The notes beneath the pieces were generated by a model. That model ran no database searches, was not told where the DNA came from, and saw only the letters and a list, made by a program, of their open reading frames with translations. Shown piece after piece: positions 13,601 to 22,384 of a stretch of 38,493 nt of DNA. The translations under genes and the position numbers were made by a program. Source of the DNA: Hemicentrotus pulcherrimus. Lineage: Eukaryota > Echinodermata > Echinoidea > Camarodonta > Strongylocentrotidae. Each line of letters opens with the position of its first letter. Positions within the stretch are counted from its first letter, which is position 1. The stretch is from NCBI GenBank assembly GCA_003118195.1, contig BEXV01000014.1, positions 413,186-451,678 of the forward strand, in the 5' to 3' direction.

Positions 13601-16600
13601 TGTATGCATCGGACCGGGAACACCATCCGATGACTGGATCACTAGCAGGGATTTCACGTCGATCTCAGTGCCAGTCTTTGAAATGAGTAAGTCTTGATTT
13701 CCAGCTGTTAATAGTTCCTGTCTCTTTGTCTCATTGGCAAGGTTTGCAGGAAGGAGGAGCCATTAATTAGCGCTTTTCATTTCAGTTGTCAATAATATAT
13801 TATATAGTGAGCAATACTGCGGTGATATTTTGTTGCTGCTTTCTTGGAATGGTAATATTGGCAAGTTTATGTGTATCAGTGAACAACCGGGGTAAAAATT
13901 AGCTATTTAATTAGCAGTGTGTTTTGTTTGTGGGCAATGACAAATATTGGTTTGTAAAACCGTGGTAAAGACTGTGGTCACATACTTTTCACTGCCAGGG
14001 TGATGATAGTTTAGCTCTTAGAATTGTTAGTATGGTGCGCTATACTTAATGTTTCCTCTTTTTTTTTAAAGTAAGGATGTGATTTACTGTACTACCACGT
14101 TTGAAAACACTAAATACAGAGAAACATTTTTTAATAACACATGTGTCTGCATATATTTTTGTCATTCGTTTATCTTGATACAAATATCACTCTGTGATAT
14201 CTGACTTTTTAATATGAAGTGCATAAACCTACTTTGAATTTCAAGGAAAATGACAATCTTTAGGCAGTGTTTGAGTGATATAGACTGCTCACAAAACAGA
14301 TGTAATCAAGGATGAAAGTATCCTAGCAGGTCTACCCCATGCAGTTAAGAAATACAATGAAACCTGTCTATAAAGACTTCTCAAGGGAGACAAGAAAAGT
14401 GGTCTTTCTAGACAGGTGGTCATTCTGTACAGGCGGTCGCTAAATCAGTTGTGACATCAGTTACTTTTGGAGTATCAAAAATGCTTGTTCATATGAAACA
14501 ATGTTATATATTTTGTAAATGAATTCTAACCTCAGTTCACATGAGCACATACCATGGAGACTTCATCCGTCGCTACGCCAGGCTTTCCTCGATCCTCGAT
14601 ACAGAGTCGCTGATCACCCAGCAACAACTGAGGGAGGCCTTCTCGAACGATGAACTAAATGAAGCGAAGCGGAGACAGACGCAGGTGGAGGAGTTTCAGA
14701 AGGTGAGAGAGAGAGAAAGCTTGCCTTAAGTCATCCATACTTGACACTAAGAGCATGTACATGTATGTGATGGTTGCAGAAGGGATATTAAGTGAAACGT
14801 CAACTATTTTATCTTGTCTTTTGTTTTGGCCAAAAAGATTTACTGATCAAACACTTTTGTAATGATTTATCAAAAGTACCAATACACAGGAGTACTTAAT
14901 ATATTTTTAACTGTAAAGAATAGACATTCCATCTGTAAAGCACCGACACTCTTAGAAAGCTGAACAAATTAAATTTCGAAATTCATATTCCTGTATTCAG
15001 AAAACTCAAAACATAATAGGAAATTTAATTGAATGGAAATGCCTTGTTCTTGTTACAGTCTCTTGACATGATGTGGAGAGGCATGCGCTGGATCATGGAT
15101 ATACTCCAGTACGCCAGGGACAAACAGATCAAAGGAGGTGTCCCTCTCTCTGTACTCTATGCTCCACCCCCATCACCAGTGGATGCTTCCGAGGATATTC
15201 TAGCAAGCTTCACAGAGTGCATGAAAGGTGGGTCATGTCATTATTTTGTCAAGGGGTGGTTTTATCATATTTTTAGGATTAGGTGCATGAGTTATTCAAT
15301 ATTAGGTTCTCTCTTACAATACATAACAGGATTTGGAATGATAGCTTTGTATAAACTGCTGATGGTTATTAGGATTTTATCTGTCTTGTCAAAATAAGTG
15401 TCATATTCTGAGTGTATAAATGGAAAAATGAGCTAAAGTTTAGCAAAGTTATTAGTCTATGTCTATTGTAAACCAGCTAATCATGATTATTAGTGAAACA
15501 TTTCTATACCATAGAGTTCTTTGAAGATTTGTGAGCAGGTCATCAGAAGATGCTGTCGTTGATATTTCCCTCTCCTGTGGCACCCTGTTCACCATCTCTC
15601 TTCTCTTCATTTAACCCTTCCTCCTTCCAGATCCCCAGAACCACTCCCTCCTACCGCCCCCTCCCTGCAGCAGAATTGGATGCCAGACGATGTTACTACC
15701 GGTAGAGAGGGCAGCGGATAACACTCTCAAGTCAGGCATTCTCAGGGTCTTCCCAGCCTACAACTCAGGTCTTGCAAAAGGAACGAGTGTCAAGGTTAGT
15801 ACAGTCATCAAGAAAAATGCTTATGGAATAAGTTTGTGTGTATCGTTCAATTCAATTCAATTTATTTATGTGTCCAAAAAAACATTTAAATCAATTATAA
15901 ACATTTACAACAATTTAACAATACATATTAGAAACAGAGGGGTCCACTAAAAATAAATGCTTGTACAATTGTGGACCCCTCAAATTGCTTTTTTGCATAC
16001 AACTGCGTAACCTTAGATTGGATTAACCTAAAAAGGACAGCGATGTCGAGCAAAAGTTGTAATTAGGATCATGAAATCTTGGGGTTTGAGTGAGTTTCAG
16101 TATCTGATCATTTGTTTTGACTTTAGCACATACTTTCAAATTTTTTATATAATTACACAGATGTAAGAGATATAAAAATTATAAGTTACATTATTTGAGA
16201 AGCAGAAGTATTGGGAAAACGAATCTGAGTATGCCAAAAGGGCAATTAAAGTTGATGGCTTTGATGACGGCAGCTTTTTTAGTTGAAGAGGGCAGGTTTT
16301 CAAGTCGTCTCGACTCAATTCAATTCATCAAATATTTTTTGCTCATTCGGGGCTAAACGCTCGACATGATTGGTGCAATCAAATTTCATGGCTACCAAAA
16401 TACAGAAGACGATGTCAAATCATTTGATAGGTACTTGATTATTTATTTCACATGATTGCTTTTTATTTGATGACAGCTTTTCCTTTGACAGCAGCTTTTC
16501 ATTTCATGACCAAATATAAACTGTCGTCAAAGGAAAATCTTTCATCAAATAAAAACAGTCGTGAAGGCAGCTATTATTTGTTCACAAAATGAAAAGGAGG

Positions 16601-16985
16601 GTTATCAAAAATGTTTAAGCCGACAAATTTAATTGTCCTTTTAGCATTCCATGTCTGAGTTAATCTTAACTTTGATGCGTATATGTCTTTAATATCTTTA
16701 CAGCTCCATGTGACATCCAAGACATCATGTGAAGACATTGTGAGCCTGGTGGTGCAGCAGCTCAACAAGGCCATGGAGAGCAGTGGCATGGAGACCCCCG
16801 CCTTCTCCCCCGAGGACTGTGCCCACTTCTGCCTGGTTGCCATTATTGCCAACAAGGAGTACACACTGCAGGAGGACTTCTGTCCGTTGCAGCTACAGAA
16901 CCCCTGGACTAAAGGACAGTTGTTTGTCCGACCTAAAGACTCCGAGAGAGCTGTCCTAAATGTAGGTCCGTCGACGGCTGTATAG
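4392..16985 (+). CDS. ANKFN1: ANKFN1 / wide awake homologue, 3' part (13 coding exons)
   Basis: Coding exons: 4392-4482, 5999-6112, 6740-6842, 10655-10787, 11140-11352, 11772-11891, 12461-12667, 13231-13380, 13566-13686, 14536-14702, 15059-15227, 15631-15794, 16704-16985. All have AG/GT borders and matching phases, totalling 2034 nt (677 codons plus TAG). Residues 1-30 of this part are the end of an FN3 domain (YYVRVSAFNMKGFGPAQ). A family-specific middle region follows, including RGLYVGYLKLRSS. Residues about 565-665 form a Ras-association-like domain (SGILRVFPAYNSG to TKGQLFVRP). Known for the family: a cytoplasmic neuronal protein with ankyrin repeats, FN3 and RA domains; fly wide awake acts in sleep timing and mouse Nmf9 in neurological function. 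The ankyrin exons lie upstream of the window. Oddity: codon 124 is an in-frame TAA (10716-10718), so the gene may be truncated, polymorphic or mis-sequenced. Family assignment is from recall of conserved motifs, not a search. Confidence 0.85.
4490..4900 (+). repeat. Purine-only intronic tract with (AG)n core
   Basis: Almost only A and G for about 400 bases, starting within 10 bases of the donor at 4483. It includes a perfect (AG)n run at about 4555-4600. The long Ser/Leu/Phe frames on the minus strand come from this low-complexity sequence and are not genes. Confidence 0.9.
5878..5950 (-). mobile_element. tRNA-derived SINE fragment
   Basis: On the minus strand, GTGGTCATTCACTTGAGTCT followed by CAATCCAAGGGTTTAGTG and the box-B-like TTCAAATCCCACC resembles the anticodon and T arms of a tRNA. 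The acceptor ends do not pair cleanly, so it is not scored as a tRNA gene. It lies about 50 bases before an ANKFN1 acceptor. Confidence 0.4.
5999..6112 (+). CDS. ANKFN1: ANKFN1 exon: linker after FN3
   Basis: Acceptor ctttctag at 5991-5998, donor gtaagt at 6113. It joins in phase to read CWRDVDGSKPRSWGRLS, then MIDELFQQVRDGRPADSVEIK. The Trp-Arg-Asp start directly after FN3 is typical of this family as I recall it. Confidence 0.88.
6740..6842 (+). CDS. ANKFN1: ANKFN1 exon: basic linker
   Basis: Acceptor tttacag ending at 6739, donor gtcagt at 6843. It encodes SPRASPNQMRKTVRKSLKNL and continues FQSAPKFQKHLRR, a strongly basic Ser-containing segment that could be a phosphorylated linker. It leaves two bases, completed by the exon at 10655. 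Confidence 0.85.
6843..10654 (+). other. Large ANKFN1 intron (3.8 kb), no gene seen
   Basis: The longest ANKFN1 intron seen, between phase-matched exons. It contains a degenerate MITE (about 7889-7973), an AT-only stretch (about 8509-8555), a pair of imperfect direct repeats (about 9823-9888 and 9968-10033, sharing TCACACCC and GCAATTA segments) and TACCGGTA octamers at 8608 and 10540. No splice-bounded coding sequence was recognised. Confidence 0.6.
7889..7973 (+). mobile_element. MITE family 1, copy 2 (intact right end)
   Basis: Contains TCAAGGGAGACAAAAA and GGTGGTCTTTATAGAGAGGT, and ends AGACAGGTTTGACTGTA, the exact reverse complement of the 17-base left terminus of copy 1. Its own left terminus is lost or degenerate. 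Confidence 0.75.
10655..10787 (+). CDS. ANKFN1: ANKFN1 exon with in-frame TAA
   Basis: Acceptor ttgcag ending at 10654, donor gtaggg at 10788. The frame set by the previous exon reads GVYLASVIYNDDKVLVTTED, then TAA (10716-10718), then LPIIEVDENFPSNVQQDFLW and FMK. The sequence on both sides of the stop is plainly coding, and the next exons continue in the same frame. The exon is 133 nt long, so skipping it would shift the frame. Confidence 0.85.
10823..10973 (+). mobile_element. MITE family 2, copy 1
   Basis: Starts GGGCCCTCGTTTCTATTAG and contains AGCTACTGAAATCATGGCAT, CTGATTGGCTGAGAGC and TTTGTCATAGAAAT. The end, TTTATGAAATGG, is a decayed inverted terminus. It begins about 35 bases after the donor of the TAA-bearing ANKFN1 exon. 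Confidence 0.65.
11140..11352 (+). CDS. ANKFN1: ANKFN1 exon: conserved middle region
   Basis: Acceptor cttgaag ending at 11139 with a weak pyrimidine tract, donor gtaact at 11353; 71 codons, phase 0 at both ends. It encodes VAQTWEDVDLLRTDL, later GRLLQAAAQLQSIMGMQDLG and KLYYEPVKDSQGIVIFTL. GC-richer than the introns around it. Confidence 0.87.
11772..11891 (+). CDS. ANKFN1: ANKFN1 exon: middle region
   Basis: Acceptor tgtttag ending at 11771, donor gtaagt at 11892; 40 codons, phase 0 at both ends. It encodes DPRTINNAALKWVSMTRVQK and RKSMSVECPVAADLLLTSLP. Other open frames that run past 11891 are intron read-through. Confidence 0.86.
12461..12667 (+). CDS. ANKFN1: ANKFN1 exon with GLYVGYLK motif
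   Basis: Acceptor ccttccag ending at 12460, donor gtaagc at 12668; 69 codons, phase 0 at both ends. It encodes RGLYVGYLKLRSSLGNIRIQ, then a segment ending in QEEWDWLHSLDKCE. I recall the Gly-Leu-Tyr-x-Gly-Tyr-Leu-Lys string as one of the best-conserved parts of the ANKFN1/wake family. Strikingly GC-rich for this window. Confidence 0.9.
13231..13380 (+). CDS. ANKFN1: ANKFN1 exon: coiled helix segment
   Basis: Acceptor ttgttttag ending at 13230, donor gtgagt at 13381; 50 codons, phase 0 at both ends. It encodes VKKKATRVQEDFQRQLASAT followed by RKLLTRVGVTEEEAITHRLC and a short acidic end. The charge pattern suggests a helix or short coiled coil. Confidence 0.87.
13566..13686 (+). CDS. ANKFN1: ANKFN1 exon: SFILLLPPLGSVC segment
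   Basis: Acceptor ttcacag ending at 13565, donor gtaagt at 13687. It encodes VSFILLLPPLGSVCIGPGTP, then SDDWITSRDFTSISVPVFEM, and leaves one base completed by the next exon. The hydrophobic run is too short and too Pro-rich for a membrane helix. Confidence 0.87.
14353..14440 (+). mobile_element. MITE family 1, copy 3
   Basis: Starts TACAATGAAACCTGTCT (one inserted or changed base relative to copy 1), then TCAAGGGAGACAAGAAAAGT and GGTCTTTCTAGACAGGTGGT. It lies in an ANKFN1 intron about 100 bases upstream of the exon at 14536. Confidence 0.75.
14536..14702 (+). CDS. ANKFN1: ANKFN1 exon: helical region
   Basis: Acceptor cctcag ending at 14535, donor gtgaga at 14703. It encodes IHMSTYHGDFIRRYARLSSI, then LDTESLITQQQLREAFSNDE and a Glu/Arg-rich helix ending EEFQK. 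The phase fits the exons on both sides. Confidence 0.87.
15059..15227 (+). CDS. ANKFN1: ANKFN1 exon before the RA domain
   Basis: Acceptor gttacag ending at 15058, donor gtgggt at 15228. It encodes SLDMMWRGMRWIMDILQYAR, then a Pro-rich stretch (SVLYAPPPSPVD) and DILASFTECMK. It leaves one base for the next exon. Confidence 0.87.
15631..15794 (+). CDS. ANKFN1: ANKFN1 exon: start of RA-like domain
   Basis: Acceptor ctccttccag ending at 15630, donor gttagt at 15795. It encodes a Pro-rich lead-in, then SGILRVFPAYNSGLAKGTSV and K. The first beta strand of a Ras-association fold (LRVF) is visible. One TACCGGTA octamer lies inside the exon (15697-15704). Confidence 0.87.
15846..15990. repeat. Retroelement-like remnant with hairpin
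   Basis: TTCAATTCAATTCAATTTAT, followed by TTATGTGTCCAAAAAAAC, resembles 3' ends of dispersed retroelements. GAGGGGTCCAC (15937-15947) and GTGGACCCCTC (15971-15981) form a perfect 11-bp stem. Family not identified. Confidence 0.4.
16460..16555. repeat. Inverted repeat (hairpin) upstream of the last ANKFN1 exon
   Basis: The left arm, 16460-16494 (TTTTTATTTGATGACAGCTT and on), pairs with the right arm, 16521-16555 (ending TCATCAAATAAAAA), over about 35 bases with few mismatches and a 26-base loop. It ends about 150 bases before the acceptor at 16703. Confidence 0.8.
16704..16985 (+). CDS. ANKFN1: ANKFN1 last coding exon: RA-like domain and stop
   Basis: Acceptor ctttacag ending at 16703; TAG at 16983-16985. 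It encodes LHVTSKTSCEDIVSLVVQQL, then CLVAIIANKEYTLQEDFCPL and QLQNPWTKGQLFVRPKDSER. The TS.T....V..L helix followed by a return to strands (YTLQEDFCPL) fits a Ras-association domain. A possible donor (gtaggt at 16962) could splice past this stop to a different C-terminus; nothing downstream looked like a convincing continuation. Confidence 0.88.
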   Translation, partial: LHVTSKTSCEDIVSLVVQQLNKAMESSGMETPAFSPEDCAHFCLVAIIANKEYTLQEDFCPLQLQNPWTKGQLFVRPKDSERAVLNVGPSTAV

Positions 16986-18095
16986 CGTTGACAGTCCGGT
17001 CGCATCCTCCACGTGCCATCTTTGCCAAAGTAAAGAAACATTTCCAGGATTTTGCTGCGTATTGCCATTGGAGAATACCCACAATGTCATACATTGTTTT
17101 GAAACTTCCTATGTAACAGAGTGACTTCATAGCCTCAACCAAATCTCCAGGATACATATCTATCGTTTTTGTGATAATGCCAAGGCTAAGGATAGGCTCT
17201 ATTTCCAACTACAGCTTCAGGAGAATACTTCTGGGTGCCTACGGGTCTGCGATATTATTTGTCTATACAGAAGATATTGATCCGAGTGTTAAGCGATTGT
17301 TATAGGAGAGTCTTTATCAATGAGAAGATACCTGATGTGAACATGGCAACGGTAATGGACTCGTCAAAGGTTAGACGAGTAGCCACAGATGAAGAACTCC
17401 CTACAGTCTTGACCACTCTGCAGATACCTTGACATGAACGAAGGTGGAGCAGTGCTGCTGGATTCTTCCTGGACAGACCTGACGTATTCAGTGTGATGGA
17501 GCCACATATCTTGTCCATGTGTGGTTATGGTTAAGATCTAGAGACACCCATGAGCGGTGTTCTTTACTTGCAGAAAGGCAGTGGCTGCATGAGTGAACAA
17601 GGACTGTATCCACCCTGACCCATTCTCCAACTGAGATCCAATTGCCGTAGGCTTTCAAGAATGCAAGGTTTTCGTTCTTCTAAAAGCAGACAAGCTCGAT
17701 TCAGCATCCTGTGATGGATAATTGATCTCAGAAAATATGGAAAGTTCTTTGTTTCCAATGTTATAATTTCATGCCTCTCAAGCAGTCGGTCATGATGGAT
17801 AGTCATAAAGAACATTGGATATAGCCTTACTTGGAGGTAGCTACAAAGTTCTAATACGTGATGTGATGCATCATTACAAATATGAAGTAGGAATATGAAA
17901 TTCTGATAAATGATGAATGTAATTGTGCAACACCAAAGATTTGAAAAGAAAATATTATGATTTAGAGTGAAGGTTTGCAGAATGTACGCTATCCATTCCA
18001 TGTAGACAATACATGTCTTCGGCCGTTTGCAAGAAGGCTATTCGTGCCATTGCCAATGCATGGCTTTTATGGACTTCTTGCCACAGCCGACAATT

Positions 18096-18202
18096 TACAG
18101 TCAAACCTGTCTAAGTGGCCTCTACCTGACTAGAAAGGTCACCTGTCTGTAGTGGTCAGTCAAACAATGTCCGGTAGATGGTCTTTAGAGATGGGTTTCA
18201 CT
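18096..18202 (+). mobile_element. MITE family 1, copy 4 (in putative 3' UTR)
   Basis: Starts with the perfect terminus TACAGTCAAACCTGTCT and carries a rearranged body with GTGGTC and GGTCTTTAGAGATGGGTTT. If the 3' UTR model is right, this copy is transcribed in the mature mRNA. Confidence 0.65.
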
Positions 18203-21200
18203 TGAAAATTAAGCCTCTATAGTAATGGACAGCAATTGAATTCACTTGTATTCAAGTTCTAGAGAGATGGGCTATATTTTGAGATGTTTCTTATCTGACA
18301 TTATGTTTGTGTTGCAAGAAAATGTAAGTTTATTTTTTTGTATCAATTAAGTGATTTGGATATTTGTGGGTGATTTTAGCAGAGGCTGTTTTTAAAGAGA
18401 GCTCAGTTCATGAAATACATTGTTTACATACGATTTTACGTGCAATAATATTTGGTATGTATTGGCAATGATCATGCGTTAGTTTGGGTCAGTATTACAA
18501 CAAGTGCACGAGTGCATGTGTAGGAACTATGTTAGCATTGTTTCTCCGAGGATACATTGTGAATCTGTGGTTCTAAACCTTGCAGCAGGGCCACCCCATT
18601 TGGCAACGGTTCAACATGTAGGACACTTGACATGCCACCTTGTCTTTTACCTTCCAACATGTGACTGCGTTCACGTTGTACAAAATTGCAGTTGCTGACT
18701 GTGCCATGCTAATGAATACGCCATGTGTGAATGGGGATGTTACGGTTGTTCTGTTTTTCTCCAGAGTTCCACTTTGTTTTCCACAGTTTGTATTAGACGG
18801 TGATCAAAACCGAGGATACAATTAGTTAAGTGCCCTTATCTGTACAGTGTATATAGAATGAATCAGAGGTGGTATTTAGGAAAGAAGACTTTTAACCGCA
18901 ATGTGTGTGTGGCTATGCAAGCGAACAGACTCGTGGAAACAATCGGCACAATCATGGATTCGGCTTCCATGCATGGTCACAATATTTCCACAGTTGCATA
19001 TTTTCAGAGATTATATAGGAGTGCATTGTAATAGCCTTATTTTAATTCATTTCATGAATTCAAAAGTGATCTATAAATCACCAACTTTATATTCATTATA
19101 CCATGTACAAGAAGTGTTAAGATTTTCTCAACTTTGATATAAACTTGTTTGTATATGATTTGAAGAAAAGAGGTTTCTTATTCAGTGAAAGTGATAAATA
19201 CTACATCATGCCTTGATGCCATTACCACAGGGATAGGATTTTGAGGGGTCTGGTTTTAAGCTATAGATGGATCATGAATGTAAAAGAAATCTTACAAATT
19301 GGTTTTAAAGATGGAAAAAAAATCATGCAGTGTTTCATTCTCCACTCCGAATTGTATTTCTCTACATAAAATATGCATGTGGAATTCCAGATATATTGAT
19401 CTTAATTTGGTAGGCTTTCAATAAATTGACTGGTTAGGCTTAAGTTTGTCTCTTAGGTGCCTGTAAATCAGCTACATGAGAAAAAGCAAGAGAAAGAACA
19501 CAAAATGGATACTTAATTTTTAGTTGTTACCACCATTTATAATAAATAAGTTGGTAGATGCATACAATTGTTTCAATAATCTTCTTTCTTTTCAAAGTAG
19601 AGGTTTATACATGTTTTATGTTAGGTGCTCACCTTTTATAATGACTCAACTTCATAAAGTGTTTTATTGTTTAGGATTACATTTTGTGCCAAATTTCTAC
19701 TTTGTGCTTCGATATAGGTAATTGTGACATTATGGTCTTGTTCCCTATTTATTTTTTACCCCTCTTAATAATCTCTAAATTTTGTATGTCAAATATTTGG
19801 CAAACGTACTCCACAAGTATTTAGTTGAGACAAGTTAAAATGAACAAAGGGACATTGTCAATAATGACAGATGAATAAGAATTTTGAATACTGCAAAACC
19901 AGAAGTGTTTGCATGCATGGAATTTTTATGAATTTGGTAAGTGGCTAAAACTAAACAAAAGTTTAACACCATGAAAGAATCGAATAATAATTGACAGTGA
20001 TTTTCTTTTAAGCCGTAAAAATGACCTACCTAAACTGTACGCAAAAGTTTCTTGTTTTGTAGTTTTAATGAAAATCTACCTCAAGGTACATGTGCAGTTC
20101 ACCCAGGATTAAATCAAGAAACTCATTTATTAAATGACAATCATGAACTTGCTTTGCATCAAAACCGACTGCTAGAGTCCGTTGAAAATGAGTCTCATAA
20201 ATTTGCTTTGCATACCTTGTATTTTGGAATCTACCACCTGTGCTGTAGGGAAAATATCCACTTTACCCTGATTATTATTGTTATTTTTTAAAGGTTTGTG
20301 CTTGTTTTAACTTACATTTCATTTGATTTGGATGTTTCTGAACATACTAGGTTGAATTGATATATTATTGATTTCTTTAAATGAAAGTAACCCAGGAAAC
20401 TAGATATGGCAGATCAGTGATCAGAATTGTGATACACTCTAGCATTATATGTGCAATCTGTGCATTCATACCTTTAACGAGATTTGCAATACTATTTATT
20501 TCTATTTATGAATCTGGTAGTATTTATATTCAAACCGTATCTTTCACTTCGCTGGGCCAGTTATCTTCACCTGATTCTTTTACGCCTGGTCAGACCTCAC
20601 CGATAAATAATGATGAGGGTTATAAAATTGTTCCCAAGTCACTCCCCCAATGACCTATATTCATGTGAATGAACCTCCCTCAAGTTGGGATTGCTCGGCC
20701 ACTGTTTTTGTCTCTTCTTTATTTCTTTATATATTTTTGGACAACCTTGGTGTCTCTGAACAAATAAGTGAAAACGTTCAATGTGTCATTAGTGGCAGGA
20801 AAAAAAAATGGATGGAGGCATCTTCCTTAATGTTTGATTAAATGCTCGTTCAGATATGGCATGGTTGACCACCACTAACAAAAATCCACCACATTTTTTA
20901 AACAGTGCAACAAAGGACTGGAGCGTATTCACTGAGCTCTGCGTTGTAAGATTCGGAAATATGAAACATTCATTTATTTTTAAAATGTTATAGTTTTACT
21001 GCATCTGAACGAGTTTTTAGTGTTGTGAAAAATGGGGAGGTCTTCCCACTTTAATCCAAATCCTTATTGGTATACACTGCAGTTACCATTATCGTTGAAA
21101 TCTGACCTGGTCATAAAGGAGGATACAGTGATGACACAATTGTCATTGTGTAAAGTTCAAAGGATCAGATCTGAAAAGATGAACGTTTATATTTTTAGAA

Positions 21201-21602
21201 AGTGAACATGTGATTAGGTTAAAGCTTGTCAGCTTTGCTACATGTATATACTTGTGTTCACATTTAAGGTCAGTTAATATGAGACCAATGTAGAATAGGT
21301 GAACAGTCTGAACACAAGTCTTTGTTTGTTCTCTTTATCTCAGTGTGTGAAAATCCCTATATACCTTCAGCTTCGTTGAGTTCAATAACTGAATTGCTTT
21401 CTCGTTTTGGGAAAGAATAAGATAGTGGAATACACTTTTATATATTTATTTTAGACATCTGTATTTGAGAGTATGAACAGAAAGGAATAATGCAACTATA
21501 ATATGTTAGAAACTGCCAAGATTGGTTCTTTCTGTGTAAGAGCAGTGAGGAGGATAATGTATATTATGCTGTTTACACAATGAATTTTCTTCTCTGTATG
21601 GA

Positions 21603-21647
21603 TGTAAATATGATGTATATCTTGTGTATATAATTACATTGTATATA
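21603..21647 (+). promoter_or_regulatory. Cluster of three Pumilio-type UGUANAUA sites
   Basis: TGTAAATA at 21603-21610, TGTATATA at 21625-21632 and TGTATATA at 21640-21647 all match the PUF-protein consensus UGUANAUA. Two more occur in the same putative 3' UTR at 18848-18855 and 21243-21250. PUF proteins bind such sites to control mRNA translation and decay. Binding here is inferred from the motif only. Confidence 0.5.
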
Positions 21648-21682
21648 GGAATGAAGATTTACTATTTATAATACCACATTGG

Positions 21683-21688
21683 AATAAA
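21683..21688 (+). terminator. Candidate polyadenylation signal of ANKFN1
   Basis: Canonical AATAAA about 36 bases after the last UGUANAUA site and before the GA-rich minisatellite, consistent with a transcript end near 21705. Confidence 0.45.
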
Positions 21689-21739
21689 TCACTGATAAAC
21701 CATTTAGAAGATAGACATTTACAGAGTCATTGGTGTTGA

Positions 21740-22350
21740 GAGAAGGTAAGAAGAATGGTCTACAGAGAAGAAGAGAGGAAGGGGAGAGAGGAGAGCGAGA
21801 GAGAGGAAAGAGAGAGAGAGAGAGGAAAGAGAGAGAGAGGAAGAGGGGAGGAGAGAGAGGAAGAGGGGAGGAGAGAGAGGAAGAGGGGAGGAGAGAGTGG
21901 AAAACAGGAGGAGAGAGTGGATGGAAGAAGGGAGGAGAGAGTGGAAAAGGGGAGGAGAGAGTGGAAAAGGGGAGGAGAGAGTGGAAAAGGGGAGGAGAGA
22001 GTGGATGGAAGAAGGGAGGAGAGAGTGGAAGAGGGGAGGAGAGAGTGGAAGAGAGGAGAGAGAGAGGAAGAGGGGAGGAGAGAGTGGAAAAGGGGAGGAG
22101 AGAGTGGATGGAAGAAGGGAGGAGAGAGTGGAAGAGGGGAAGAGAGAGTGGAAAAGGGGAGGAGAGAGTGGATGGAAGAAGGGAGGAGAGAGAGGAAGCG
22201 GGGAGGAGAGAGTGGAAAAAGGGAGGAGAGAGTGGATGGAAGAAGGGAGGAGAGAGTGGAAGAGAGGAGGAGAGAGTGCATGGAAGAAGGGAGGAGAGAG
22301 AGAGAGAGAGTGGAAGAGGGAAGAAGAGAGAGAATGTGGGAGGGGAGAGG
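21740..22350 (+). repeat. GA-rich minisatellite (purine-only tandem repeat)
   Basis: About 600 bases built from units such as GGAGGAGAGAGTGGAAAAGG, mixed with longer units containing GTGGATGGAAGAAGG. The + strand is nearly free of C. All six frames contain long low-complexity ORFs (Arg/Glu/Gly-rich on +, Ser/Leu/Pro-rich on -) that result from the repeat. Long mirror-like homopurine tracts can form triplex DNA; this is inference. Confidence 0.95.
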
Positions 22351-22384
22351 AAGAAAATGCTCTCCCTAGCTCCACATTTTCAAA

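Larger units (their letters stand above)
16986..21710 (+). other. ANKFN1: Probable long 3' UTR of ANKFN1
   Basis: From the TAG to an AATAAA at 21683-21688 there is no supported exon, only scattered short frames. The sequence is AT-rich and less repetitive than nearby intergenic DNA. Its end looks like a transcript end: three UGUANAUA sites within 45 bases and then AATAAA. Earlier AATAAA hexamers at 19420 and 19541 could give shorter forms. A MITE copy lies at about 18096-18202. That all 4.7 kb is one exon is inference. Confidence 0.5.

Noticed and set aside
17235..17432. Extra ANKFN1 exon (65-codon ORF)
   Set aside because: It has no convincing acceptor or donor and lies after the RA domain; the text is not family-like. 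Kept as putative 3' UTR.
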